This document shows, one piece after another, positions 10,835 to 24,196 of a stretch of DNA of 64,000 nucleotides. Every line of letters begins with the position of its first letter. Position 1 is the first letter of the stretch. The notes beneath the pieces are model-generated. The model ran no database searches. It was not told the DNA's origin and was given only the letters and a program-made list of their open reading frames with translations. Both the position numbers and the translations under genes were made by a program. The DNA is from Sipunculus nudus (Eukaryota; Annelida; Sipuncula; Golfingiida; Sipunculidae): NCBI GenBank assembly GCA_026874595.1, contig CM049310.1, forward strand, positions 47,873,058-47,937,057. The letters run 5' to 3'.

Positions 10835-11450
10835 AGTGTTATGTCCATGTGTGTTCAGCTGACAAGGAGGGAGGGTGGGTGTTGGGGTGGGGGGTTGGGG
10901 GATATTGGAGTGACAAGAGTTACACGGTGTTAGTGTGCATGTGCATTCTGACTGAGGTCGGGGGATGGTGTTTGGGGGGGGGGGGGGGTTGCTAGAGTGA
11001 CAAGAGTTACAGGGTATGAGTGCCTGCATGTGTATGTTGACTAGGTTTAAGGGTGGGTGTTGAGGTGGTGGTGGTCGGGGGGGGGGGTACAAGAGTGACA
11101 AGAGTTACAGTGTGTTAGTGCGTGCATGTGTATGCTGACAGGGATGAGGTGGGGGGGGGGGGAGGGGGGGGGGGGGTTAATAGAGTGACAAGAGTTACAG
11201 GATTTTAGTGCGTGCATGTGTATGCTGATAGGGGTTGAGGTGGGGGAGGAGGGGGGGGGGTTAATAGAGTGACAAGAGTTACAGGATTTTAGTGCGTGCA
11301 TGTGTATGCTGACAGGGGGTTGAGGTGGTCGGGGGGGGGGGGGGGTTAATAGAGTGACAAGAGTTACAGGATTTTAGTATGTGCATGCTGACAGGGGTTG
11401 AGGGGGTCGGGGGGGGGGGGGGGGTACGAGAGTGACAGGGTGTTAGTGCT
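10835..11450 (+). repeat. G-rich minisatellite, 7 units of 78-98 bp
   Basis: The phrase tgacaagagttacag, or a close variant, recurs at 10911, 10998, 11096, 11186, 11270 and 11355; a shortened form is at 11433. Units also share 'gtgcgtgcatgtgtatgctg' and a variable poly-G tract of about 10-18 G. Spacing varies mainly through G-tract length. The proline/cysteine-rich minus-strand frames here (10793-11497) are by-products of the repeat. Confidence 0.95.
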
Positions 11451-13132
11451 TTCCGGGAGCACCCTTTTTTGTGATTACCACGTTTACAACACAGCAAATG
11501 CTAAAATGAAAGGAATTTTTCGAACAAAGAAATGTAATAAAGGAACATTAATAATTCTGAATGTCTATATTTCTAAACTACATGGAAGAGCACAACCCAG
11601 TGACTGTGCGCTCCTGAATGAAGTGTGACGTAACAAAAACCGCATGAACACACCACAGCAAAGCTCACCACGGCATATATTTAATGTCGCATTTTTTTCT
11701 GGTGATTACCATATCGGCATAAGTGAATGACTTGAATCGAGTTTTTCTAAACATAATGGAGGAACTATATATAGCCCTTCATGGCTCAAAAGTAAATAAC
11801 ATTATCTCTCCATACCGCAATGCTATAGAATATAATTAAACCAGACACTAAGTGAAACTTGATATAAAAATACAAGGACTCCAGTGGCGTATCTCCTGAC
11901 CCGATCAAGCGACTATAAAACATCACTATAATACTTTCAATGGTTTAGCCGCTAACGCGTGAAACCACAAACAAAGTCACGTGACACGAGAGGACGGAAC
12001 ACGATACAGCAGGAGTAAACCCAACAGGTGACGCTAGCGGTATGTTTAATATTTTTTAGGTATACGTGCCCGAGTTTCACTAGGCTTAGTGGGCGAGCAC
12101 TTAGGTACACAAACCCAAATACGACATCTTATATGCATCACTTCAGACCATTGAACGGATACACAACACTTGCGCAGTCACGCATAGCTCGACGTCAATT
12201 GATCCAAGCCAACATTTAGCGTGCGTCCTCCGTATTATATATTTATAGACTATATCACCACCTGTGGAGGATCGCACGGGTCATCGGGTGCATCGAGCAA
12301 GCCCACGTGCTGTTCAAAATCGCACCCACACTTGCATATATCTGTGTTCACCTTTCTAATTTGTGGGTTCTTTATTGCAGCCTTATCAATATATGTTATT
12401 CGTGTGCCCTGGGTACAACCTAAGTGCCATAATGAAATAACATATAGCTTTAAATGTATGCATGTTCAAAGTGCCGCAGGGAATTTGATACATAAACACG
12501 CATATTAAAAGTAAAAGTAATATCCCGTGATGCAATATGGATGATATTGCGGGGATTTGGGCTGATTCGAAGACAGACTTCGAGACATGATTAGGCGCGG
12601 CACGCCTGACGTTATAGAGTTCAATACGTTCCTTATTACAGTGAAGTCAACCTGTTAAAACCTATTTCAAGGACACGTGTGTGTGCGTGCGCGAGCGTGC
12701 ACAATGGCCTGAAACATAAGATGAAACAACTTAATTGTCATTATTTTGCATTTAAAAAGAGAAATGGTGACCTAAAATTTGTTTTTTTTTCTCTCTTCGC
12801 GCATACACTAGTAACAGGTGGTGCCGGTAACGCAATATAATAACACGCTGAAGTGTTATGCCTCCACCTCGGGGACTTGCCTGATGCCCAGAGTCCTCTA
12901 GCGGTTTCGTGCAGAGTAGGATCCAGACACATTCCAATCGTGGTACATGCACCTAATTAGTTTTGTGGGTCCCATGTACTAGTTTATTTGTCTGGATGTC
13001 CGTTAGCGTATGTATTATGATTTATATTTTTTCAAATTGCACATATGACATATATATGGCAAATATATATTGCATATATATATACATGTATGTATATATA
13101 TATTCACTTTACGTAAGGGCCTCTTTCTACTG
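11451..13132. other. Non-coding, nothing recognised
   Basis: Mixed composition. 12540-12620 is a little richer in GC. Short frames (up to 95 codons at 12221-12508) have no recognisable features. Confidence 0.55.
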
Positions 13133-13136
13133 TGTA

Positions 13137-13172
<36 letters not shown>

Positions 13173-13195
13173 TGAGAGAGAGAGAGAGAGAGAGA
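13133..13195 (+). repeat. Compound (GT)n(GA)n microsatellite
   Basis: About 12 GT units pass directly into interrupted GA units. Confidence 0.95.
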
Positions 13196-14205
13196 ATAGT
13201 TTTATATATTCTCTCCATTCCATTGCCTCCGCTAGACAAACAATAAATGTATCTGTGCCTGTCCCGATTTCCTGTTCTATCTTCCATTACGGAAACAATT
13301 GGCCGTCTGCATGAATGATGGACGGTTAAAGCTTGTGTTTCAGAGAAATGAAATGGACAAAAAAGTTCAAACCATACATTAACATCCCGTCTTATTTTAT
13401 ACAGAACAACCATTAAAACTCCAGTATAACGATTGCTGAAACGTCTGCCAACATCTCGTGGAATCTCGCCCTTAGGGTTCGATTCCCTGTCTATAAAAGT
13501 AAATGTTCCAGCAGTTCTTCACGAGAAGAAGGTAAAATATTTAATAGATTACTGCACAGACTAAACACCAGCGTTTTACGTGGGTTTTTGCAACCAGCTG
13601 GCCTTCGGATTAAACACCGAATCTTTACGGTACAGGCAAAAAATGGCGGCCCCTCGGGCGCTTTCCCAGGGGTTGGGTTACACAGACCCTGTCACTATAA
13701 AAGCAACGGTGCGTGAAACTTGTCCCTATTTTTTACCTTGGCCTGTGTGCACTTTAAATAAACATACAGTTCATCTTCCCCCACGGCTAAAGGTTTTGCT
13801 CCTGCTTGCTGAGAACACCTTAACTGACGAATAAGTCTTGTCCATCTTGTCCATGGAGAAATTATAGACTTGACCTTAAATATCATTATTTATAGGATCA
13901 CTAACAACAGGGCTGAGCTGTTGATTGACAGTCTCAATGACCCTGCTCCCTGATACCTGTCCGATCGTTTGTTATAAATACAGAGTGCCTGAGGGGAGAG
14001 AGTTCTGGAAAGAATGAGAAGGAACTCAGTAGTGATCTCTGAAGAAAAGGATGATCATCCACATCACTGACGTCACACAATGCACCAGTCCGAGACTGTA
14101 CCCGTATACACGCGTTGTTTATCTTGGTAATGATATACATACTGGTGTATACACACACGGACATACATGCTCGAATACACACATGTACATACATACATAC
14201 ATACA
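13196..14205. other. Non-coding; possible TATA boxes only
   Basis: Contains two TATAAAAG strings (near 13492 and 13697) and a perfect CRE (TGACGTCA, 14068-14075), but no supported transcript. The 84-codon frame at 13580-13834 has no recognisable motif. Confidence 0.5.
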
Positions 14206-14460
14206 TGCATGTATATACTTACATTCATTCATGCATGCATACATATACATACACACACACACGTGAATACGCCCTTACCTGCATACATACATAAAAAATA
14301 TAGATACATATACATATATATATATGGACTCGCATATATACATGTATGTGTACATAAATACCTGCATATTTACATATACATATATCATGAATATATATAG
14401 ACGCACACATATGCATTCGTACATCTACCTATGTACATATGTACTAGTATTTATGAAATC

Positions 14461-14557
<97 letters not shown>

Positions 14558-14586
14558 GAGAGAGAGAGAGGAAGAAAGAAAGAGAG

Positions 14587-14635
<49 letters not shown>

Positions 14636-14873
14636 ATACTGTGTACACTGTGAATCGCAGGTGTAATCAATTAACATAAATGAAATCGAATTCCATATTT
14701 CTGACGATTAAAGCAATGTTTGGTAAAGTTAACTAATTTAATCAGTTCTTTTAATCAGATTAATCAGCAAACTTTTGTTGCGGAAATCAATCAGTAGATT
14801 GTACATTCGAGGCTATATAGGTGGGTCAAACCACTAGACAATATGAATAGAATGAATGAATGTTAACAAATCG
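14206..14873 (+). repeat. Tandem segmental duplication, unit 1 (668 bp)
   Basis: Runs from 'tgcatgtatatacttac' to 'tgttaacaaatcg'. It contains CA/TA-type simple repeats, an interrupted (AG)n tract (14462-14631) and about 240 bp of unique sequence. It is nearly identical to unit 2 apart from (AG)n length. Confidence 0.95.
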
Positions 14874-15629
<756 letters not shown>

Positions 15630-17124
15630 TTTAAAAATTAAAGCTAAATAAAAATAGAGTCAGCATGATTGATACAGGCAGTAACTGATTGATGTATCAC
15701 CCATGTGTTGAAAATAATAAAACATTTATAATTTGTTCATTGAAAGATTGGGGAATAATCATGATTAAGAAGTTATCCTGATAATGGTTTTGTCCGATAT
15801 TTTATCATTTCATGAACTCAATATGTGCACTGTATTTTGATCCAACATTAGTAAACCTCTGCTGGAAGAAATGGATTAAACACACATGCAATGGTATTTA
15901 AACTGGCTCATATTATATAAAATCACTTTGCGTCCAGAGTTGAACTTAACAAAAAAATGCTATACAGATTTGGCGAAATGCTGAACAGTACAGGTCTTTG
16001 TAGTATAGCTTTCCCATTTACAACTTATAGAAAGCCTAAAAACATGGCGGTGGCGGCGGTGTGTGTAATTGTTTGTGTGTATTAAAGATGGAAACAGTTA
16101 ATTGCTAACCGATCGTGCTGTGTCACCTTTTGCAGGTGTTCAAATGAATGTTGTGTCTGTTTGCAGCTCTGGCCTCCTGGTTCAAGTACATTGAAATATA
16201 CTGCATTACAATGCTTAGAGAAGAAAATGCGGTTATAAACAAAATCACTATTTTATTAATATTAAAGAAGGGGAGGACGACATGACGTGTGTGCTGGACC
16301 GTGCATCTATTAGAATCATAGCTCAGCTGCGCCAAGCACAGCAGGATATAGTTGAATGAACGATGTCTACAACACCAGGGACGTGCATGGTTCAAGGTGT
16401 CCTGCTTTCAGTTCGGAACGGTGAAGAAAAAGGTATTAAATCAGAGAAGTCACGTGACCACTGCGGCAGCCCGGGACTGCAAAATCGATGCTGGCGACCC
16501 CACGCTCCCCTGGGTCCTTCAGTAAGAAAATGACGAGGATCACTGCAGATACACGGAGGCTGCCACTAGGTGGCGTGGTTGGCAGACAAATGCCTGTTTT
16601 TTCCCTGTAATGGTCTGGTGCTTCAACACATGGGACTCACGTTGACCCAGCTATCACAGGATTGTGGGTGTTGTTCACAATCGATACAAAGGTCTGTGAA
16701 GCAAGCAGGTTATTTCCTGAATAGGCCATTCATTGCTGGTGCGTGTGGCAAAGACCGGCGCCAAAGGAAAAAGGCATCAAGTTCCACCATAGTCCTTCAT
16801 GCATCTGGCATGGCCGAATCGATAATCCTCTTCTGAACCCGCGAGAAAACCACATATTATACCGAGTATTACCGGGTAAAATATACTGGTGAGATATTGA
16901 TGCGCCGCAGTGAACACAAAGAAGAAAAAAAAAAAACCCTAGGCGTAACCCTGGTGACAGAAAAAAGCAGATGCACAACACAAGATGTCCCTCGGGTCAG
17001 TACTTCCGGTCTATTAAGTAATGGGCCATGTACATATGTTGGTCTTGTAGATAAGGAAAAGTCAGAAAGGAATGCAGGCACCAGGAACATCATAAGATTA
17101 ATTATCTGGAAGATTTTAGCTCCC
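15630..17124. other. Non-coding; one CTCF-like site
   Basis: Unique sequence with no repeat. The 88-codon frame at 16570-16836 has no recognisable domain. Confidence 0.55.
16561..16578 (+). promoter_or_regulatory. CTCF-like motif (best match in window)
   Basis: TGCCACTAGGTGGCGTGG contains CCACTAGGTGGC, a full match to the bilaterian CTCF core. Motif match only. Confidence 0.35.
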
Positions 17125-17147
17125 TTCTGTTTTTCTCTGTCTCTTTC

Positions 17148-17216
<69 letters not shown>

Positions 17217-17227
17217 TTCTCTCTCTG
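17125..17227 (+). repeat. Compound (TCTG)n(TC)n microsatellite
   Basis: Six to seven TCTG units inside TC runs. Confidence 0.95.
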
Positions 17228-20200
17228 TATATTAGTGTAATGAGCGAGCATTTAAAGTAGAAGAGATAATAAGAAACACTCTTACATTCAACAGTTCAAA
17301 GGAACATGTACATAGTTCACTATTAACAATGCGCTATCCGGCCGACCATATATAACATATACCGGGGAGCAGCATTGTTGTGTATATATTAAATGCTTCA
17401 TTTATATGGTCATAACAGGATACTGTATTATAAGAAAAAGCACAGAAATTTATATTTTATTTTCCACAATATATCAAATCCAGAAAAAATGCCTTATGTA
17501 TACAACTGGGTACAAATTCTAATTTTTTAACCTGCTTTAATTATTTGTTGTTTGTTTGATTTAATAAATTCCATGGTTTGCTTGATACAGCTACAGTTTT
17601 ATACGTATATTGTGATGCCCCAATTTTTTACACATTTCTGCTAAAAGCAAATCAATAGTATATCAATAGTAACCATAACAGTTTTCTTTAAGCCTCCTTT
17701 CAAAGAACAACAGAAGGCTTTGATTAAAATGTGCATTTTAAGGTTACATTTAGGCACAGGAAGTATTTGGATTCTCGTTGAGGAAGGCAACAATAACCTT
17801 AATACAAAAGTGATTAAATAATAAATGCTGGTCTTGATTTTCTAAACTTTATATTCTCAGAAATGATATAGTCGCATGTCTACGAGTACATTTCTGACAG
17901 ATAGGAAAGATTTAACTTTGTCGATAAATCTTCCTGTTAATATTCTCTAAAAGTTACGGAAACTCCTCTGTTGAAACCTTTTCAAGAAAAGAAATAATTT
18001 GACACATCTTATGTTATGTCAGAAATTAAAGCCTGTATTACATTATTGTTGAAGAGCTTTATTGTTTTCCTTCCCCCACCATCAGCTGCAAGGAACCTTT
18101 AAACTGAGAGTAAAAGGTCAGAGTAGAATAATGGTTATAGAACTTCCGAGATGAGGCGATTCTAAGTATACATAATTCTGCTAAGAACAGAAACAGCAAG
18201 ACTAAAAGAACAGTAACCATAAAAATACATGTATTAAGAAGAATGTGTCACGAGGGGTTTTGACAGGTAATGAAACTGACTTAAGATGCATATTGTAATA
18301 CGAGTAATACAAAAATTGCTTGCCCTATATACATGCCTTTTCTTTACTCTGCCAGGAGCAACAGAATAACAAATAAGTTTGAGGCTAAATAACGTAAGGT
18401 AACTTATAGTATATATCCGTCACGTCATTAAAGAAAAGGTACCTACCAACCTATGACAGGACATATTATGGAAAGGAAAACAGACGACATCGATGGTTAA
18501 TGTCTTCCAGTTTGTTAGCCAGAAAAAGGCTCAATGGGAAAAGGTAAAGTTTTAACAGGAATTTCGACAGTCTTAACAACAATGTTTTTAAAACCTATTG
18601 ATTATTAAGAGCCCTGTGCTTAAAAGAAAAATCGTGATAACAACACATAATTTATTTATTTCTTATCTTCATACCTATTAAGTTGGACCTCTGATTGGCT
18701 TAGTCTTAAAAATATGTAGAACAGTACATGTGTAAATAACGTTTATGAAGATTTGATTAACTGTGAGGCAAAGGACGATATATTCCAGAATATTGCTTCT
18801 TTTAATATTGCCCCGATCTGATCAGGAAGAAAATGGAGTCACTATTAGTTGACTGCATATCAAAGACCAGGGTAATTTTTTCCATTATCTAGTGATTGCA
18901 AGAGCAATAAAATAAGGAATGAAAAATTAAAAAAAAGACTAAATTAAATTAACTATATTCTCTTCTTCACACGAACACCTGCCTCTCCTCACAAATGCAT
19001 CGGCTCCAGCACGCCTTTTAATATATTTCGTGTACTCCAGCACTAATTAATATATCGACTTAGTATTTTATTATGATATCCAGCATGCATGTAAATTTCA
19101 GCCTTTTTCCTTGTGCTGTCAAGGCAAAAAAAAAAAACAAACAAATACTGAAAGGCGATATCTTATACATTTTTTAACGCATTTGCCGGACTATACCAGG
19201 CAACGCAGCCTGTTAAAGGAGTAAGATAAAAAAAGTATATTATAACGTGTGTTTCTTGAAAAACACATACACAGCTGAACTCTGACCCGCCTCGTTGTAA
19301 TGATACGCCTGTCAATCAAGTGGTGACGTCACCAGTAGAAGGTTAGTTTGGCTGCAGCTCCAACCAGCAGCGTTGCACCAGACGCTGCAGTGTGTTCCAT
19401 CTAAACAGCCACTGCAGAAGAAAACAGCATGTACTGGTCACGTGATTGATGTGACCTTTGTACTGTTGCTGGACCATCACATTTGGGCAATTTTCTGTTC
19501 TGGTCGATGGCTACGGTTGTCATGGCAACGCTAGGGGCTAATTTGGCTTTGCCATCAGTGGTGCATATAGAGGCGTGCCAGGAATGAGATAAAGTTGATC
19601 TAACAGTCTTACAGGGGTCTCAGGAATTCACTAAGGCTAAACGTGATAACATTTTCTTCCGTTACTGGCCTGTAGAACTGTATTGGTCTTTAAATATTTA
19701 TGTTATTTATATTCGGTACCATTGAACCCCGGTGCGTAATAATTACGTGACAAAAGAAACTGCTCTTCCCGAACAGATGATTTATTAATACGTCAGGTTC
19801 CCGGTGGTTCTGTTTATATTCTACCATTTATGAAGCCCCAAGGAGAATGGTAAAATAAGATGCGATAATAATGTAAGTACCACACAGGACAACAATGCTA
19901 ATGTCACGAGCGTGGCCAGACACAATGCGGATTACAGACTCTCCCGTCCAGGGCCAACGGGTGCTTACGTGCATCTGTTCATTGATGTGTAGAAGGAATA
20001 AAAAATCTAATTTGAAAGACAGAAATATTATCAAAGCCAAAACAAGATTATAGCATAATGGAGATGTAATGAAAGGGGATCCTGATATAATACATTTGAA
20101 GTATCTTTGCCGAGAACTTACATATGGGTGGTGGTGCCTGGGCACCATATGACTGCTGTTTTGAAAATATTCAAACGTAAATGCCAATTATTTCAATAAA

Positions 20201-20803
20201 CAACATACATGCTTGTATATTAAGCCTTGGATTTAATTTTGTTTGCGGACGGTAGACGTGAGATGAATGTAAAAACATGACGAATTAAAGATAGATATGA
20301 GAAAAAGTTCAAACAAAAATGACATAGACGCGATTTTAGCCAGATCAAGAGACACGTTATGATTTGTAAATAAATTAACCCGATGATGAAGTTGTTTGAA
20401 GTTGAATTAAAAAACTGCCATATAGTTAAATTACTTCAAGAACTCTCTGTTAGTCACCCGCTCCAATTAGCCTTTGAGCAGACAAACAGGCAACCCTTTT
20501 GAGAGTCACTGATTTATAGTAATCATTTAGCATCTCATATACCTAAGCTGTTATGTTTTTTTAGTTTTAATTGGTTGTATTTTATGTAAATGTTAATACA
20601 ATTATGTATAAATGTATAAAAAAATATAGGTTTATTTGTCTTTGTGTCACATTGGAAAGTTAACGTTATTTAGATGCGTAATTCACTACTGATTGAAATA
20701 CATCAGGATTGCAATATTGATTTCTACTTTCTTGTCACATTTTATTTAAATTCGATCTATCACACTGTCAGCATCGTGCAGTGTTTACTGTGTCAGTTTG
20801 GCT
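17228..20803. other. Gene desert, AT-rich
   Basis: No coding frame with recognisable content. 19300-19600 is richer in GC and carries a perfect CRE (19324-19331). The 119-codon minus frame at 19828-20187 looks hydrophobic but has no start context, splice signal or domain that I can identify. Confidence 0.55.
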
Positions 20804-21208
20804 TCATACATAAATGTCATATCCACATCGTTTTATTATCACGGTGACAAATTTTCGGAAGTCAGAACGTGAATTAGCGAGCTGGAAAGTCAACAGTCTT
20901 TTTCTACGGAACACTTTACGTGGGTCCTCACATTTCATTCCACCTGTACGCACCAAGCGGTGTATACTACAGTCACAGATAAGCCTTTCATTTCCTTTTT
21001 CTAGGCCCGAGACTGCGGAGAAGAAGGACTCTGAGGAGACCAGAACGCAATGTCTGCATAATCTAGCGGCTGCCAGGCACTCAGACAACCATGATGCTTT
21101 AAATCTCCCCCTGTCACTCGTCCCGAGATCCATACAAGTACTCACTGCCCTCGAGATCCGGAGTGTCGCGGAAATTGTATCTTCCCCGTAAAGTATTACC
21201 CTAGACAT
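20804..21208 (-). other. Open region on both strands, coding status unclear
   Basis: Open frames overlap on both strands (134 codons minus, 125 codons plus, 20814-21191). This is the longest such pair not caused by a simple repeat. On plus, a pyrimidine-rich 'ttcctttttctag' could act as an acceptor (exon from about 21005) and 'acaa|gtactc' as a weak donor near 21136. Codon third positions are mixed (25 of 44 G or C over that stretch). No family is recognised on either strand. A unique regulatory block is as likely as an exon. Confidence 0.15.
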
Positions 21209-22849
21209 TTAAAGTTGTGAAAAAAAATACGGGGCCGTAAAAGATTCGGAAACTGAGCCTAGATTCACTTGTTAACATGCCAGAAAACAGATAAGTTCAA
21301 CAGAATTGTTATATGTTTCAGAAGATATAAGTTTAAATGTCAATGTTTAGCTTTATTGGACCAATGAACTAAATTCTGTGAATTAAAGGTGTCCATTCAC
21401 CTACATTTTTACATGATTTCTGACTTCCTCTGTGTATATATCAATGTTCTAAGGGAAATTTTGGTTGTGAAATGTTCTTATAACGCCTTCGTGAAGAATG
21501 TATGAACTTGTTTATCAACAAAATGATTGTAAACACAGCAATGTTGACAAACGGGAAAAACATGTAACCTAAAGTATTTGGTTGCATATATGTGGAGGCA
21601 GAAAGGTCACTTGTTGCAGATTTTCCATATGCAAAGCTCTGGCTTATCTGACTTGCTGCCGGATGCCCTTGTTGAATTTGTTTTGATTATTTTGGCGGGC
21701 CCCAACATATTATGAAAACATGGATATGAACAAAACAAGCAGCCTCTGTGCGGTGATATCTGCGTTTTCCGGCCTATTTTTTATAAAAGCTCCATGAATT
21801 ACCTTAAGTTTTTAAAGGTCATCATCTTAAAGACATCTTAATAATCTGATTCAAACTCCAATGAACAAGGTTGTACGAATTTTTTTTTTCAGGATTACTT
21901 CACATCCAGTTTAAAACATGCTTGGCCAAAAATAAAGATTAAAAGAAGTTTCGATAAAAGCAACACCTTGGATGGAAGGCTTAAGATAGAAAAAATGTCA
22001 TATTGACGTTTGGAAGGAAAAGTTCAAGTAATCTCGGACTTACTCGGACGTATTTTCGGATTAAACCCGGTCGATTTGTAAATACCACAAGACAGGTGCA
22101 GGAATATGAAGTCGATAAGAGATTAAATTCGGCGTATTGATTCTGTTAATTTGAAAAAAATGTATTTATACCCTTCTCCACAGGGTTTCCAGGTTCATTA
22201 ATGAATATCATTCGTAAGTTTGACTTGCATAAATTTGGTTGGGTCAAAACATTAATTGTTGAAACGTATTTATGCAGTTATCATTTCCTTCAAACGAGAA
22301 GAAGCTGAAAACAGCAAAATTATCCACCCATCCAATTAAAACACTGATATATAGACATATTTATTATTTTACCATTTTCTTCAGAAATCCATAGCAACCA
22401 ATTTTGACCAAATAAAATATATTAGACAAAAGCGAAATTGTCATAGCTGGGTTATTATCCTGAGATGGATTCGGAGAATTGTGGGTTGAGGACTTTATCT
22501 ATGTCGGCATTTTCAGAATTTGTACTGGAGGGATGGTGCTCACTCTTAGCTCAAAGAAGCCCAAACCATATACGAGAATTGATTTTTTTTTTCATATGAC
22601 ACATGACAGATTTGACCTATTTTTTTTTACCTTCATCCGATTTTCTGATCGGAACCTCTAGTAGATGAGATGCGATGGGTAGATTAACCGCCCCCCCCCC
22701 TCCCCCCGCTGACGTGGTGCACAAAGATAATTTTTTTTTCAATATTTTGTTGTGGCGGCAAACACTTCTGTTTTGTATATCTTATATCAACTAACCTATA
22801 TTTAACTTGGGCCAACTAACCTTGGAGTGGACACTTAGGTCATCTCACA
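21209..22849. other. Non-coding, nothing recognised
   Basis: AT-rich. Poly-C at 22691-22700 and several poly-T runs. No repeat or frame supported. Confidence 0.55.
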
Positions 22850-23030
22850 CCCGGGTGACGTAATCACCCACGGCTCCGTTTAGGATGGGTCATGTACCAT
22901 ATAGAATGTTTCCCCAAATTTCCCGATATTTAAAGCTGTTGAAAGTCTGGCAAGTCTGGACTGATGCTGAAGTAACCGGATTCAAACCCGCAACCAAGTG
23001 TATGGCTCAGTTACACTGCCGTCGATTGGC
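22850..23030 (-). mobile_element. tRNA-derived SINE fragment, third type
   Basis: Read on minus, 'gcgggtttgaatccgg' (22977-22992 on plus) is a good B box/T arm. The preceding 'cggcagtgtaactgagccat' would be the degraded A-box half. The body (gtacatgacccatcc, gtgattacgtcacccgggtg) differs from families A and B, and I see no second copy in the window. Confidence 0.5.
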
Positions 23031-24065
23031 AAAAATATTCTGGTAACAATGCAGTTCAGGGGACAAAACACAAAGTGACTGGAAACGTTTACTGGGTGAG
23101 TTTACACTGCAACACTTTATGGCACGTCAGTCTACACTACTGACTGGAGACCGCTTTGATAAATGGCTGGCATGGCCGACATAAAATTAAGTTTGTTTTC
23201 ATCACAGAGGAGTGGAAGAAAAAACAGAGCCTCCGTGAATTACTGGATGATAGATAATTCCTAAATAGGCGGACAAAGCACCCGTTCAATATGCCGCCCG
23301 GCAGCCGTTCTGGGCTTTTTATATTGGCGCCCCCATTTTCAGTTGATTTTGATGGTACTTTTATTTTCACGAGACCTGGGCTTGAACACAGGTTCTCTTC
23401 CTGCGCGGCTACAACAAATACCATGGATGGCCTGATTAAGCGGGTCAAGTTGGGCGGTATTTTTATTAACCCACCATGTTAATAAGCACTTCCCAGAACA
23501 GCCCAAAGGGCATCTATATGAGTTCAAACTCCTGAAAGCTCAATGATAGGAATGTTTTATGGATGAATAGCGCTTTTGTTTCAATTACTGTCCCCACGAA
23601 CGATCTCCGGGAATTAGTTCTTCTGCCGAACGGTATCCATGGCAACGTCGCACTACTATGTCCTACAAAACTTGTGGCCAGCAGGCAAGGTAGTTTCTCT
23701 GACGCAACTAACATTGAATGTATTAGATGGCAAGTCGTAATCAGAGCTTCGTCATTATTCATCAGTTTTTACTAAATTGTAAATTATCTCTGTATTAGTT
23801 ATGTGTTTATAAACAGCCTGAGGGCCCTGGGTAATTGATATCAATGGTATGCTCACAGCTAAAATCACAAAGCCAGGGGTTTGATCTGAAAACGTCTAAA
23901 ATTTAATCTAAATTATCCAGATAGCATGCTTAAGAAAAATGAGCCCATGGGTTGTCTGATAAAATTACTGATCCCCTTAACCATGGCTCATTATTAGCAT
24001 AAATAAAAGACACAAGAACATTCAGCCACCGTTTATACACTGTGTCAAAGGAAACGTTGGGATAA
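23031..24065. other. Non-coding, nothing recognised
   Basis: Mixed composition. Overlapping frames at 23137-23775 (up to 103 codons, both strands) have no domain and no convincing splice context. Confidence 0.5.
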
Positions 24066-24196
24066 AAATGGCATTCTCCTACTAATAAATGAAAATGGTA
24101 TGCTCCTAATAAATGAGAAAGGTCCTCCTTATAATAAATGGGAATGGTATTCTCCTTTTAATAAATCAGAAATGGTTTCTCCTTATAATAATTGAA
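24066..24196 (+). repeat. Degenerate minisatellite, about 5 units of 25-33 bp
   Basis: Units resemble 'atggtattctccttataata' followed by 'aatgaga', with indels between copies. Non-coding. Confidence 0.8.

Noticed and set aside
10793-11497. Proline/cysteine-rich minus-strand frames resembling a repeat protein
   Set aside because: Repetition is at the DNA level in a G-rich minisatellite. Unit lengths vary by non-multiples of three, so no frame is maintained across the array.
13455-13500. Possible tRNA gene: perfect B box GGTTCGATTCC near 13477
   Set aside because: No matching A box, anticodon arm or acceptor stem could be fitted at tRNA spacing. Probably a chance match or an old SINE scrap.
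23365-23420. Possible SINE head around 'ctgtgttcaagcccagg' (minus)
   Set aside because: A and B box spacing is wrong and no body block matches families A or B.
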